Assembly: GCA_030407315.1 (NCBI GenBank) | Contig: JALQPE010002342.1 | Coordinates: 1-64,000, forward strand | Source: Asparagopsis taxiformis | Taxonomy: Eukaryota; Rhodophyta; Florideophyceae; Bonnemaisoniales; Bonnemaisoniaceae | Length of the DNA: 64,000 nt | Reading direction: 5' to 3' | In this document: piece by piece, positions 1 through 9,599 of the stretch | Position numbering within the stretch: position 1 is the first letter of the stretch | Layout: each line of letters opens with the position of its first letter | Program-made: the position numbers and the translations under genes | Notes under the pieces: generated by a model | Told to the model about the DNA's origin: nothing | Seen by the model: only the letters and a program-made list of their open reading frames with translations | Databases searched by the model: none

Positions 1-65
1 GTGTGGAAATCGATGAGGAGGGCAGAGAGGTGAGGTATTGAAGCAAGTGACGATGGACCCTGTGT

Positions 66-1193
66 TTGAGGGCTGCATATTCCGAACAACATCGGCTCGT
101 CATCTTGTTTTGGAGATCGACACCATCTATCGATGTTTTTCGCAGCGTGGAAATGGCTGCCAAGGCGATGTGGGAGCCTACATTGACGTTTCTCCCCTCG
201 AGGCTGGACTTCGCCCAGGTGCGCGAATGTCTACAAGCTGGAAGGATTCGGTATGAGGCCGGCACTGGTATGGCGTACTTCCACAATTGTCGAACGGAAA
301 TCACGAGCGAGGGTATACGGTGATGCACAATTCGCGGATGTAAGCTACCTCGATGCGTCGGACAGTTCCATTTGACTTGGGTCTCATGGGAGAAATTCCT
401 AACAGGAATTGTTTCGGTACTTCTTGGGAAACATGGGAGGGGGAGCAGGTGCACAAGGACCCTGGGAACCGGTAGCTGTGGAGTCCCATTGTCAATACTG
501 GGGATGATGAAACAGATGAGAAGAACCGGAATGAGGGGAGGGCTCGCTTCACGTCTACGCGCCACTGCCTGGTTGACTATGCAGAGAACGACGAGTCGCG
601 TACTACGCGGTACGCGACTCGTCGTTCTCTGCTACTACTCGGTAGAGTACCGACCGGTTCAAGTTTGTGACGCGACGAGCCCTGCTGGATGTGTGGTTAG
701 GAATCCTTGTCCGGCTGATAGGGCTGGAGGAGTGCGGTTTACCGGGAGAAAAACTTGTCATGCCGGCATCTGGGGGACGGTTTTTGATAACGGGAAAGGG
801 GGTGCTCGGCAGGTCCACACAATGATCCCTGTTCCTCCTCGCGACCGCAAAGATCAACTTCCGGGTTACTTTGCTATTGCCAACGGAGATGACCCATTTC
901 CTATCTGGGTGTGTCCAGGGTCCCACAAGTACGTCTTTTCCAAAGCGCTGGAATTAGATATCATATCATACATGATGTACGCCAAGACGATGAAGCTGAA
1001 GAAGGTAATCGTTCCGCCACGTTCAGTCTTCATCGGTCACGGCCATGTACAACATGCCGGGGCAGGGCATGTCGACAGAGTTGTGTCACACACGACAACG
1101 AGGTATCACACGTATTTCAGGAATGCGTCGTATCCGATTCCCGACATGTTTCGTTTGGTTTCATCAGGCGGTTGGGATTCGAAGAAGAAGTAA
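66..1193 (+). pseudogene. decayed ORF with PhyH/2OG-oxygenase-like C-terminal part
   Basis: One reading frame runs from 66 to 1193 and is broken only by an in-frame TGA at 321-323; the downstream part (372-1193) is 273 codons. Near the C-terminus a PGSH motif is followed about 45 residues later by a VPPRSVFIGHGHVQHAG stretch. That pairing resembles the end of the double-stranded beta-helix of phytanoyl-CoA-dioxygenase-like enzymes, where a late His binds iron. An HTM stands where an HxD would be expected, so catalysis is doubtful. After the stop at 1191-1193 the other frames still look protein-like and end in an acidic tail with a TAG near 1471, which suggests a further frameshift. A perfect hairpin (581-632) sits inside the frame. 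The family call is tentative; decay is clear. Confidence 0.35.
581..632. repeat. perfect 22-bp inverted repeat with 8-nt loop
   Basis: Positions 581-602 are the exact reverse complement of 611-632, separated by eight bases. It lies inside the decayed ORF, so one arm is probably a local inverted duplication made by template switching rather than original coding sequence. Confidence 0.9.
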
Positions 1194-1744
1194 TCCCCAA
1201 TGCTCCGCGCCGGTCTACCAGGCAAAGTCAACCGGCACCTGTCAATGTTCGCCACAAGACAGTGTTCCCATCCCGGTCAAGAAAGATCGTAGGCCAAAGA
1301 CAGGGCAGCTCGGGAATGATGCGGATGAAGACGACAGAACGCAAGCCAGAAATCAAGCCTATAGCCCCACACAATTAGTGGGGTCCCGTTGATGCCTATT
1401 CTGCCGGGAGATCTGAATATCAAATTCAGTATTATAGTGAGGACGAAGAGGAAGAACAGTTTTCCGACGGCTAGATAGCTAAACAACAACTACTTTAGGA
1501 AACAATTATCGAGAATATAATCATCTCCTTTATCACTTCCAATCTATGAACCTACTATAATGTACTTCCGTTCCATGCTTTCAAACTAGATTGTCCATTC
1601 CCTCGTGGGTTGGAGCATGATTTCCAGGACGATTCCCTCACATCTCTAGACTCGATGGTCTATGCTAGAAATAGCAGAACAATTGGGTTTGTACGTGCTT
1701 CATCGCCTACTTGCTTCCGGTAATGGGTGGACGTGCACGATACA

Positions 1745-1821
1745 CGATCAACCTGAAATGGACGTCCGGTGGATGTCCAGCTCAGATGCATTGCTGGCCA
1801 GCCCAGAAATTCTACAATTTC
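1745..1821. repeat. small palindrome-rich repeat, copy 1
   Basis: About 77 bp matching 2133-2209. It contains three hairpins in a row: arms TGGACGTCC and GGATGTCCA around GGT (one G-T pair), the palindrome GCTGGCCAGC, and GAAATT/AATTTC around CTAC. Similar hairpins occur near 3550-3640. Confidence 0.7.
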
Positions 1822-2132
1822 GGGCACAAAAAAATATTGCAAAAAACATCGATTTGGGCGGTCGATTGTGCCGTACGGCACACCCCCATCTCAAAAACAT
1901 GTTCACATGTGAATGTTTTTGAGAATAGCCCAAATTTTAATTCAAATCAGGGTGTCTAATTTGGCCACAACGGCCCCAGGAACCGGCCACCGCCCCGAGT
2001 GGGGTAATCACTGCCTTCTGTAAGCACTACCTGTAAGCCAAAATCGCGTCTCACGAAGGGTCGATTTCAGGCTCAACACGTCAGGGACAGGTCTTGGTCC
2101 TTGTTCCATCATGGTCCCGCCCCACTCTCTCA

Positions 2133-2209
2133 CGACCAACCTGAAATGGACGTCCGGTGGATGTCCAGCTCGATTGCACTGCTGGCCAGCCCAGAAATTC
2201 TAAAATTTC
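2133..2209. repeat. small palindrome-rich repeat, copy 2
   Basis: Second copy of the repeat at 1745-1821. All three stems are preserved; in the last one the loop differs (CTAA instead of CTAC) while the stem does not. Confidence 0.7.
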
Positions 2210-2608
2210 CGAAAAATCAATTTGGTGGCCCAGCATCTCCTGTGCCGAAAATTCCCGCAGTCACTTCTGATATACTATATCGTAGTAGTAGTAGTCTAGA
2301 CGTGTTTCGCAGTTGTACGCATCAGGGAAGGCGTCACGGAAGGTTGAGACTACGCTACTTGTGTACCGCGTCGTCTGCAATAGCGAGTAGTGTTTGTTGT
2401 ATAGTTGTGGAGTATGCGTCTAGTGGTTTGTAAAGCTTGCAGAACGGGATAGGGATGTGGGTGGCTCTATTTTATGAATACATGAGTACCAATATTCAAG
2501 GGTGACAAAGCGGAAAGGCATAGGCTCATACATGTTTGAGATTGCATAGTGGAGAAAATATTTACATCGAAATTTACATGGAGCTGATGGAGGTTTCAAG
2601 GATGAGGT

Positions 2609-3540
2609 ATGAGAGGAAGAAAATTCTTCTGTGGTATGAGGATGTGTTCTCTGGAGGGATGCAATCTTGGATGGTACAGGGGGAGGTGGAAATGTACGGA
2701 GTGCGGGTTTAGAATGGAGTGTGATTCGGAGAGGAGTGCCGACGAGCATATTATGGGGATTGGGGAGACGCTGCGGGGTGTTGGGGTAGTGAGGGCGGAG
2801 GAGGAGTTTAGGTGGGACCGTAGGAGGGTGCGGTTGAAGGCGCCGAGAGGAGGGGGTTTTAGGAAAGTGAGGAGAAAGAGGGGGAGGGGGTGGCGTCTGT
2901 TCTGGCTGTGGTGAGTGGGGATGTGATGGAGAAGAAGGGGGTTATTGTATTTGGGGAGGGAGGGGAGTGGGAGGAAGGGTGCGAAGTGGGGGGTTGATAT
3001 GTGTTTCAGAGCGGGGAGGTTTCTGGGGAGGCGGCGGGGGAGCGGGCGCGTGGGCCGGTGGTGGTGGTGTATACGGTATCGAAGATGCGGATGGCGTGGG
3101 GGCATGGAGCAGCTGAGGGAGGGAGGGGTGGAGCAGGTCGGGTACGGGATGGGGAGTGAGAGGTTTTGGAAGAGTAAGCTGCAGGGGAAGTTTGTGGAGA
3201 GGGCGAAGGAGAGGGGTTGAAGGTAGAGGAGAGAGGGTATTGAAGAACAATACGTTGCAAGGGTGTTGGGGGAGATCATGGTCGAGGAGACAGGGGTGTT
3301 TTTCCCTATTCTGAGGTAGTATGAGGACTGGTTATACGAAATCTGTACGGTAGAGCAGAAAGTAGGTATGGAATGGAGGTGTGCACCGTGGAAGCGGGGA
3401 TAGGTAGCTGAAAATGCATGCTAGAGTGGTATTGGGGGTGTTTGAGGTACAGTACGGGGGAGGTGAGCACCAACTGGAAGGGAGTGTGAGCGAGAGGATG
3501 AAAAAATTAAAGACGAAATTGGAGTCGACCGACAAGGAAA
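2609..3540. other. strongly purine-rich plus strand, no gene supported
   Basis: The plus strand is G-rich and almost free of C runs for several hundred bases. ORFs open on both strands here but translate to low-complexity protein (Pro/Leu/His-rich on the minus strand). A short plus-strand piece with CxxC pairs (2609-2914) could be a decayed zinc finger, but nothing continues it. I do not call a gene. Confidence 0.5.
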
Positions 3541-3712
3541 AATAGAGTGGTCGCCGTGATGGATGCGGACATCCATGTCGAGCACGGCGGCAGAAATTTC
3601 TGGGGTCGAAATTTTTGAATTTCTGAACCGGCGCCCGTCCTAGGTGGACATAGACATGGCGGAAGTCCATCCCGAGGGGGACATCCGTGGTACTAGAAAC
3701 AATGAATGTCGC

Positions 3713-3878
3713 CCTAGTAATACTAGACGTACTAGACCGCATGGACGTCCGGTTCTAGGCGGACATCCAAAAATACTGGAGAACATGGACGTCCGCCTAG
3801 TAATACTAGGTGTACTAGAGGTTGTGGACGTCCGCGTCCATTTCCGAGAACACAGACGTTGTGTGCGGGAGGTGAGAT
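3713..3878. repeat. two tandem units of about 83 bp with GGACGTCC palindromes
   Basis: The block beginning CCTAGTAATACTAG occurs at 3713 and again at 3796, a period of 83 bp. Each unit contains the perfect 13-bp dyad CTAGTAATACTAG and a GGACGTCC site. The second unit is degenerate at its end. Confidence 0.65.
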
Positions 3879-4020
3879 TTGTCGCCGTACTTGTTGAGTA
3901 GGGTGAAGATGTAGGGAGGTGCTTTTAGAGCGGGATGGAGATCAGTGCCGTGCTTTTCGAGCAGTGGGCAGGGATGGGTGGGGAGATGTGAAGTGGTGGG
4001 AGTGCGCAGTGGTAGATCTG

Positions 4021-4034
4021 GGCCGATAACCTGT
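4021..4034 (-). promoter_or_regulatory. copia-type primer-binding-site-like motif
   Basis: On the minus strand this reads ACAGGTTATCGGCC. The identical 14-mer occurs at 31172-31185, just upstream of a copia-like gag remnant. It resembles the copia-type PBS, which pairs with the anticodon arm of initiator tRNA, with one difference. No gag frame survives downstream of this copy. Confidence 0.35.
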
Positions 4035-4151
4035 GGAAGAATGTGTTTACGATTTAGATGCCTGTCTTTATTGTTGATCGTCGCGACGGTGAGTTTGTTT
4101 AAATAGGATAATGTGCTGTAAATACTGTAATGTATGAGTTGTTCGTCAAAA

Positions 4152-4648
4152 TGGTCAACGAGACTGCCGGGACCGGACCAGGACCAATGGTCCCGGTCCG
4201 GCGTCCAATGAACCTTGTGGGGTGTTTATGCGGCCCAGGGGCCTTACAGAGTAAGCTGCTACGTTGCTACGTGTAAACTAATAGAAACTGCCAGCCGTAA
4301 CGTACACGTGCACAATTGTAACGGGAGAATCTTCCCGCTCGCACACGTGTGCGACTAATCGCGCCTATATCGCTACACGTTGCACGCTCGCCAAAGGGTC
4401 CCGCGCAAGCAATGTGGCCCGGTGCCAATGCAAGGCGGCACGCGCCCATTCGCCCTTGGGCGACAATTGCCTTGCCACGTCACCGCGGCTAGTGATTCCC
4501 AACGCGGCTCTTCGCGGCTGATTCCCTATCGAGCACCCACTCACGCTCTCGAGCGTACCGCTTAAGCGACCCCTCCTGGCGCCCATTCCAGGCGCCTGGA
4601 ATTATCCTCCCGCGACCGCTCGCAGCGCAATACGGGACGAGTCCCACA
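4152..4648. repeat. dispersed repeat C, copy 1 (possible solo LTR)
   Basis: Diverged copy of 30148-30601. It begins TGGTCAACGAG and ends CGAGTCCCACA, so TG...CA as in LTRs, but I see no target duplication. It is rich in palindromes: a perfect 14-bp one at 4340-4353 and a perfect 18-bp one at 4585-4602. The stem ACGCTC/GAGCGT is kept in both copies while its loop differs. Confidence 0.6.
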
Positions 4649-4815
4649 GTAGTGGAATGCCAATCTGCATATATGCAGATTATGACCGCGATGCCAAACC
4701 ATTTCCTGACCTACTGTACAACGTGAATCGCTCCACTCTTCATTTTAATTCCCATGTTCACTCCGACCCCACCGCCCAATTCACCTCCCTTCCAGTACTA
4801 CAATACTATACTACC

Positions 4816-5501
4816 TGTCGTACCGCCTGGCGGTCCTCTCAATCTGAGCGTGTCGCTTCCCTATTGGGTACCCACTTAAGGGATGTGCCAATCACAAGGC
4901 ACCAGCCAACTGGGCGTGTTTCCTGTAATTGGGACAAGCGCAAGGCTGTAAATACCCTACTCGGGCCTATCGGCCCCGGCCAAGACCCCACAAGGGACAA
5001 ATTTCTAACTTAAGCTTGCCAGCTGTACGTTACAATGTAAGCCTAACTGGCAATAACCTCGCGGATAGGCGAGTGCCGTTAACTGGGCTCTGGTTGGTCA
5101 ATTAACTGGATATTTATTCCTAACCACTAACCCTAGCTTACAGTAGACTTAGTATAAAACTGCCACTGGAATAGCCAGTAGGCACGGTTTCTAGAGTAAC
5201 GTAAACTCAAGTGGAATTACGACCCATTGGAACAGTGTTTGCATACCTAGTGTTTAACCCTCTCAGGGACAACCTTAGGGTTAGCTAACAGCTCGACGGA
5301 TTACGTCACTCGCTCCATCTATACGCACCTAGCGTGAGCACCCCTATTCGCCTAACCCCTTCCGGGTAGCGACCCCTTCTCTCATACGAGACTACCCGCT
5401 GGGTATACTATAAGGTTCATCTGCTCTACCACTTTCCTCTACCGAGGCTCGGGACACATGTCGGGTGGTTTGCCGCTCTAGCGGATTTTCTACCTGCTAC
5501 A
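4816..5501 (+). mobile_element. solo LTR of the inner-element family
   Basis: 686 bp similar along its whole length to the LTRs at 15569-16251 and 27351-28034, starting TGTCG and ending GCTACA. It is flanked by the direct repeat CTACC (4811-4815 and 5502-5506), a 5-bp target duplication. No internal sequence follows, so the rest was lost by LTR-LTR recombination. It is clearly older than the inner element's LTRs, with many substitutions. Confidence 0.9.
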
Positions 5502-5506
5502 CTACC

Positions 5507-6130
5507 TATCAATTATTTCCTAGCTTTCCACCTTCTCACCTACCTCAACATAGTAAATTTCCCTCCTTCACGGCAACACCAGAATATATTCCAAGAAACA
5601 ATTTCATACATGCACCTAGCCTACAAGCAGCTCACCACAAGACATTGCTCATGCGTAAGTTCATTTACACCATGTCCCACACTACACCTACTGTAATGGA
5701 ACCGCCAAAACCAGCGAAACCAGCCTCCCAAACTAGTCCATGCACTGGTTTCAACCACCCTCCGTACTGTATCCGTCGCTGTTTTGCCATTCCCGTCATT
5801 CCATAGCCGAAATTAATAATTTCAATGGTTTTATCCCACCCCCGCTGGCCGTCAGCGAATGGACGGGCGCAAATCTAAAACCATCAAAAAAATCATACCC
5901 AACTACAGTACAGAACCAGTCTTTCAGCCTGGCCTGGCCAATGATTTCCTTTGGATTTTTCCATCCCATTTCTCTACTGTATCCAGCCACGTCGCGTGGT
6001 TTTTTTCCAATAAAATTTACAAATTTTGCTCTGGCCGGCTATTCCATCCAAATCGACTCGTTCAAACCAGTGAAATCAATGGTTTTCTCAAAAATTGCTC
6101 ATGTTGTGGACCGAATGAGAATCCCACGGG
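5507..6130. other. no gene seen
   Basis: About 620 bp between the solo LTR and the outer element. Short ORFs only, none convincing. Confidence 0.6.
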
Positions 6131-6135
6131 CATTG

Positions 6136-7372
6136 TGTAGTGCAATGCCCGAGCTGTCGATTCGACTTAGGGTAGTGAGCCGATTCGGCTAAGCACCGCA
6201 AGGTGTTCGAGCCCTCCTGTCTCGGTAGTCAGGCTCAGGCTAGAGGTGGTAGAGCTAAGGCGGATCGCCTGCTTGACTGTGGGTTGTAAGGCCACACAGA
6301 CGGTACGTCGATAATCTTGGTTCAAGTGATACTGCTTTGCAGGTGAGAGATTGGCTTGTCAGGCCAACCCTAAAGGGGTAGAAGGGATAGCGCAAACACT
6401 GGATCAGTGGTGCACTGAAGTGGTAGTGTGTGACGGTGATACACCGGGTGTCAACGGACACTTAGTGTGTGAGGGGAATGACCAACGGTCGAGAAGGAAA
6501 TGAAGGGGAGCTGATACAACGTGAATGGTGGTCCACCGAGCAGGCGAGGGTACCTGGTAGTAGGAAGGGGGTGAGTGGGCACGTGCACCACTGGTGACAC
6601 GTGCAGGGGAGAGACCCTGAAAGGGTAGAGGAGAAGCTGGTACAGCGAGACGGCGATGCCGGAGGCGCTGATACAGCGGCAAGAGTAAGGCCTGACTTGT
6701 GCCACGCACTATAGCCACAGGCGGAGTAGGCAAACAGTTACTGCGATCCGCAGGATGGGAGCGAAGCGACACGATCAGGTCCGGTGGTACACCAAGAGGC
6801 CGAAGACTCCTGATAGAGGGGCACGCGCGCCGCAGGCTGCGCGTGGTAAGGGATAATGCTGATACAGCGGGTGGAGTGCCAAGGGCAAACGCTGGATCAG
6901 CGACGAACGGGTACCGGAAGGGTGCCAAGTACTATAGCCAAGGGAGAGGCAGGCTGACTCAGACGGCGAAACGCACCTTGGGAGCAAAATGACAACCGAA
7001 CTTCCGGTGCTTTACAATCGAAGAACTGGGCGATCCGCCGTAAAATAAATACTATGTTAAAGCACGGTGGCTAGCCCTAAGTGAACTTCTACGGTTGTCG
7101 GGGGATAGGCTAAATACTGGTACAGTAGGGCGGTCGGAAAAACCCGAAGTGGGTTGCATGGCCAGCGCGGTCCACGCAGTGTGAGTGTGCTGTACAACAG
7201 TTAGTGTCAGTGTACATAAAAGTGTACCACTGGTTACACGTGTGTTGTGCCCAGTGATTCACTGTGGTGCGAAAAATTAGACCACTTATGAAAAATAAAA
7301 TTTGACAATAAATTACGAATTTTGCGACATTACACGTCGTGCAGGCGTACCGCCACGTGGTATTGCACCACA
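6136..7372 (-). repeat. outer element 3' LTR
   Basis: 1237 bp, same length as and nearly identical to 28543-29779. On the sense (minus) strand it starts TGTGGTGCAAT and ends ATTGCACTACA, imperfect inverted termini. It is packed with small dyads such as CGCTG-ATA-CAGCG (6666-6678), CGCTG-GAT-CAGCG (6890-6902), CACTG-GAT-CAGTG (6397-6409), TACTG-GTA-CAGTA (7115-7127) and CGGTG-ATA-CACCG (6434-6446), and a 12-pair stem with one bulge at 6579-6604. Confidence 0.95.
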
Positions 7373-7380
7373 TCCCCCAC
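7373..7380 (-). promoter_or_regulatory. polypurine tract of the outer element
   Basis: The minus strand reads GTGGGGGA directly before the 3' LTR, the expected place for the plus-strand primer of reverse transcription. Confidence 0.7.
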
Positions 7381-7528
7381 GCTAAAAACGACGCAGGTGG
7401 CGGAAGGGTGAAAAAAATGATGGCACTCAACCCTATTTTCTTGGGCATATCCTTCGCTCCAAGTTTGCGGCAGAGTGGTAGTTCGCGCTTGTTTTGAGTC
7501 TAGGCACCGGTGATTCACCGTCTTCGGT

Positions 7529-9175
7529 ATGTTACCCTCGGGAAAAGAGCTTCGCGCACGCCCAAATGACCTGAGATTGCAGGCGGCTGCGCCGTGGTTC
7601 CATGCTGGGTATCTTCCAGCGTTGCGGCTGTTGGATTATGTTGATTTGGATGGGTACCTTCCTGGCGGGATCCCCGCATGTGCCGTGTGCACATTCGAGT
7701 GGATAAGGCGTATCGCAGTGCGGGAGAACGATCTTTCCTGTTCAGTCCGGTGCTGGGCCGGTGGCCGGTGGCTCCGTGCGCGTCGAGAACCAGACCCCTG
7801 GATTCCGTTCGTTGAGGCGGTTCGCATAAAGATGGGCTACTTGAGAGGACCTTTCTTCCATTTTCGTGACGGCATCGACCTATGGCGTGCTCGCAAAGAT
7901 CGGGAAGCGGGATATGTTCGACGAATGCTGTGTTTGCGGGGCCTGATACAGGCTTGGGAATCTATGGAGATCGTACCTGCTGTCGATCCCGCTGGGATAC
8001 TTTGTTTGGAGAAGCTCCTTCCTGATGATTACAGGGATGCAAGGAAAGCCAACAGCTCATTTTGGTCAGACACGGTGCGCTTCGAGCGTCGTTTTCGATC
8101 TGAGCATGGGTACTTCGTCTTCTGGCACGACATCGAAGCTAATTGTCTTGTGCCTGCAACGCTCGAAGGGCGCTATGTACCCGTTCCTCCTTGGTGGCAG
8201 GATTGGGAAATGCCCCAAGGATTCTGGGCCGAACTTCCGCCAGTATTGGCATATGTGGGTTCTGAAGTTCTGCGAAATCCTAACTCTGGATGGTGGGTCG
8301 TCCATCGTACCCAATGGGTTGTGCATATTGCCATATACTTGGTCTGGGATGCTTTCGACACCGGTCGTCTCTGGTATTGCCCACCACATGTGTTGGGAGC
8401 CCTGCGGGAACTTCCCCTTGAGTACGTTCTTGGTGCGGATGGGGCGAACGATTTGTGGCGTTTCACGGTATTGATAGAGAGAACGGATTGGGATTCTGTA
8501 CCACCTCACCAATCGCAAAGACAGCAGTCGAAGCGCTACAATTTTTGTCCTGGGCGTACTGCATCCGCGGGTGATTTCATATGGGTTGATGCGAACTCTA
8601 GTCAGCCAGTTCGTGGATGGATTGCAAAGCGCAAACGCGCAGAGAGATATGGCGGCGGATCTCCATTTCCCCGGGCACGAAGATATCATGCCCGTCGGCA
8701 TGCTTCATCAAAATGTGAAAATACAGATGTCGATAGTCTGGGGGCGCGCAACCAGGATGAAGAGGCGCGTGAGCTAGGATCCCAATGCTTTGTGGACGGT
8801 TCCAATTCCAGTTCGGAGAGTGTGAAGCGTCTGAAAGTAGGGAGTGCAGATGCAAGTAGTGTGCACGGGGTTACATCTCCAGAGGTGATTGAGATATCCT
8901 CCGATTCGGATGCTGAGAATCCAGAAAGAGAAGGGATCCCCCGAGAAGAGACTGCAGACGAAAGTGGTGGTCGAAATGAGGAGAGCCTAGGAACAAATGT
9001 TCTGCAAGAGGAGGATAATATCGACGAGCTCGATTGTTCTACCAACAGAGGAACCCCGAGTTTCGTTCAGTATGACTCGAGTGCTATTGAGGTGATACAC
9101 CGCTGTCTAGAGGAGTTAATAGTCCCCCCTCTCACGGCTTTGCACCAAATTCATTTTCATTGCGAGAACAGCTGA
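7529..9175 (+). CDS. antisense accessory ORF of the outer chromovirus, unknown function
   Basis: 548 codons from an ATG, on the strand opposite to gag-pol and placed between pol and the 3' LTR, convergent with pol. Residues 1-350 look globular and Trp/Tyr-rich, with a VPVPPWW motif. From about residue 370 it is basic, then Ser/Asp/Glu-rich with a VIEISSDSDAE stretch typical of SUMO-interacting motifs. The frame ends at 9175, but an overlapping frame (9091-9429) continues as a plausible helical C-terminus. A one- or two-base indel near 9091-9130, perhaps in the run of six C at 9124-9129, may have cut the protein short. I recognise no family. Its position parallels the inner element's antisense ORF. 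Confidence 0.75.
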   Translation: MLPSGKELRARPNDLRLQAAAPWFHAGYLPALRLLDYVDLDGYLPGGIPACAVCTFEWIRRIAVRENDLSCSVRCWAGGRWLRARREPDPWIPFVEAVRIKMGYLRGPFFHFRDGIDLWRARKDREAGYVRRMLCLRGLIQAWESMEIVPAVDPAGILCLEKLLPDDYRDARKANSSFWSDTVRFERRFRSEHGYFVFWHDIEANCLVPATLEGRYVPVPPWWQDWEMPQGFWAELPPVLAYVGSEVLRNPNSGWWVVHRTQWVVHIAIYLVWDAFDTGRLWYCPPHVLGALRELPLEYVLGADGANDLWRFTVLIERTDWDSVPPHQSQRQQSKRYNFCPGRTASAGDFIWVDANSSQPVRGWIAKRKRAERYGGGSPFPRARRYHARRHASSKCENTDVDSLGARNQDEEARELGSQCFVDGSNSSSESVKRLKVGSADASSVHGVTSPEVIEISSDSDAENPEREGIPREETADESGGRNEESLGTNVLQEEDNIDELDCSTNRGTPSFVQYDSSAIEVIHRCLEELIVPPLTALHQIHFHCENS

Positions 9176-9429
9176 GGGGGTTGATTGATGGGTACCAGAA
9201 GGATTTAGCTGAGAATATCGACTACCAAGTTCCGAAAGAGGACGGCGGGTCTTGGAGGCAGCGAACGTTCTTCGACAAGAAGGCCATGTTGGTGATTCAC
9301 CACTACCTTGGTTCAGTTGCGGGGATCCCGCATGGAGGTTTTGGGCAAAGCACGCCTGTGTTACGTCGTCAACTGTATTCTTACTTGGGGCATCTCCGGA
9401 ACTTGGCACGCGAGCGGTGTCGCATATGA
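9091..9429 (+). pseudogene. out-of-frame C-terminal continuation of the antisense ORF
   Basis: Open frame of 112 codons with no good ATG of its own, overlapping the end of the 548-codon ORF. From about 9160 it reads like ordinary helical protein. It is best explained as the original C-terminus, separated by a frameshift. Confidence 0.5.
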
Positions 9430-9599
9430 CCCCAGGAGCTTCAAATGATGAAAATTAAATTCTTTTGTTTCAAGTGAGCGTAGCCAGCTGCCCTCCTACA
9501 TGTGATATGATGTAGGGGCCCCTGGATGCCTCCAGTAGCTTGCAATTGTTGGTGTCAGTAGCCAGAAATTTCCGGGTTGCACATGGGGCAAATGCTGAT

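Larger units (their letters stand above)
1472..2608. other. no gene seen; decayed repeats
   Basis: AT-leaning sequence with no convincing ORF. It holds two copies of a small palindromic repeat (1745-1821 and 2133-2209) and a short TAG/TAGT microsatellite near 2282-2297. Confidence 0.6.

Noticed and set aside
2596..3279. 227-codon minus-strand ORF
   Set aside because: Low-complexity Pro/Leu/His protein produced by the purine-rich opposite strand; no domains.
3713..3878. CRISPR-like repeats
   Set aside because: Only two unequal units, no regular spacers, in a eukaryotic repeat region.
6404..6928. 174-codon minus-strand ORF in the outer LTR, repeated at 28811-29335
   Set aside because: It recurs only because the LTR is duplicated; other frames and strands are open here too, and hairpin structure explains the sequence better.
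6699..6992. 97-codon plus-strand ORF in the LTR
   Set aside because: Overlaps open frames on the other strand and is duplicated with the LTR; no protein features.
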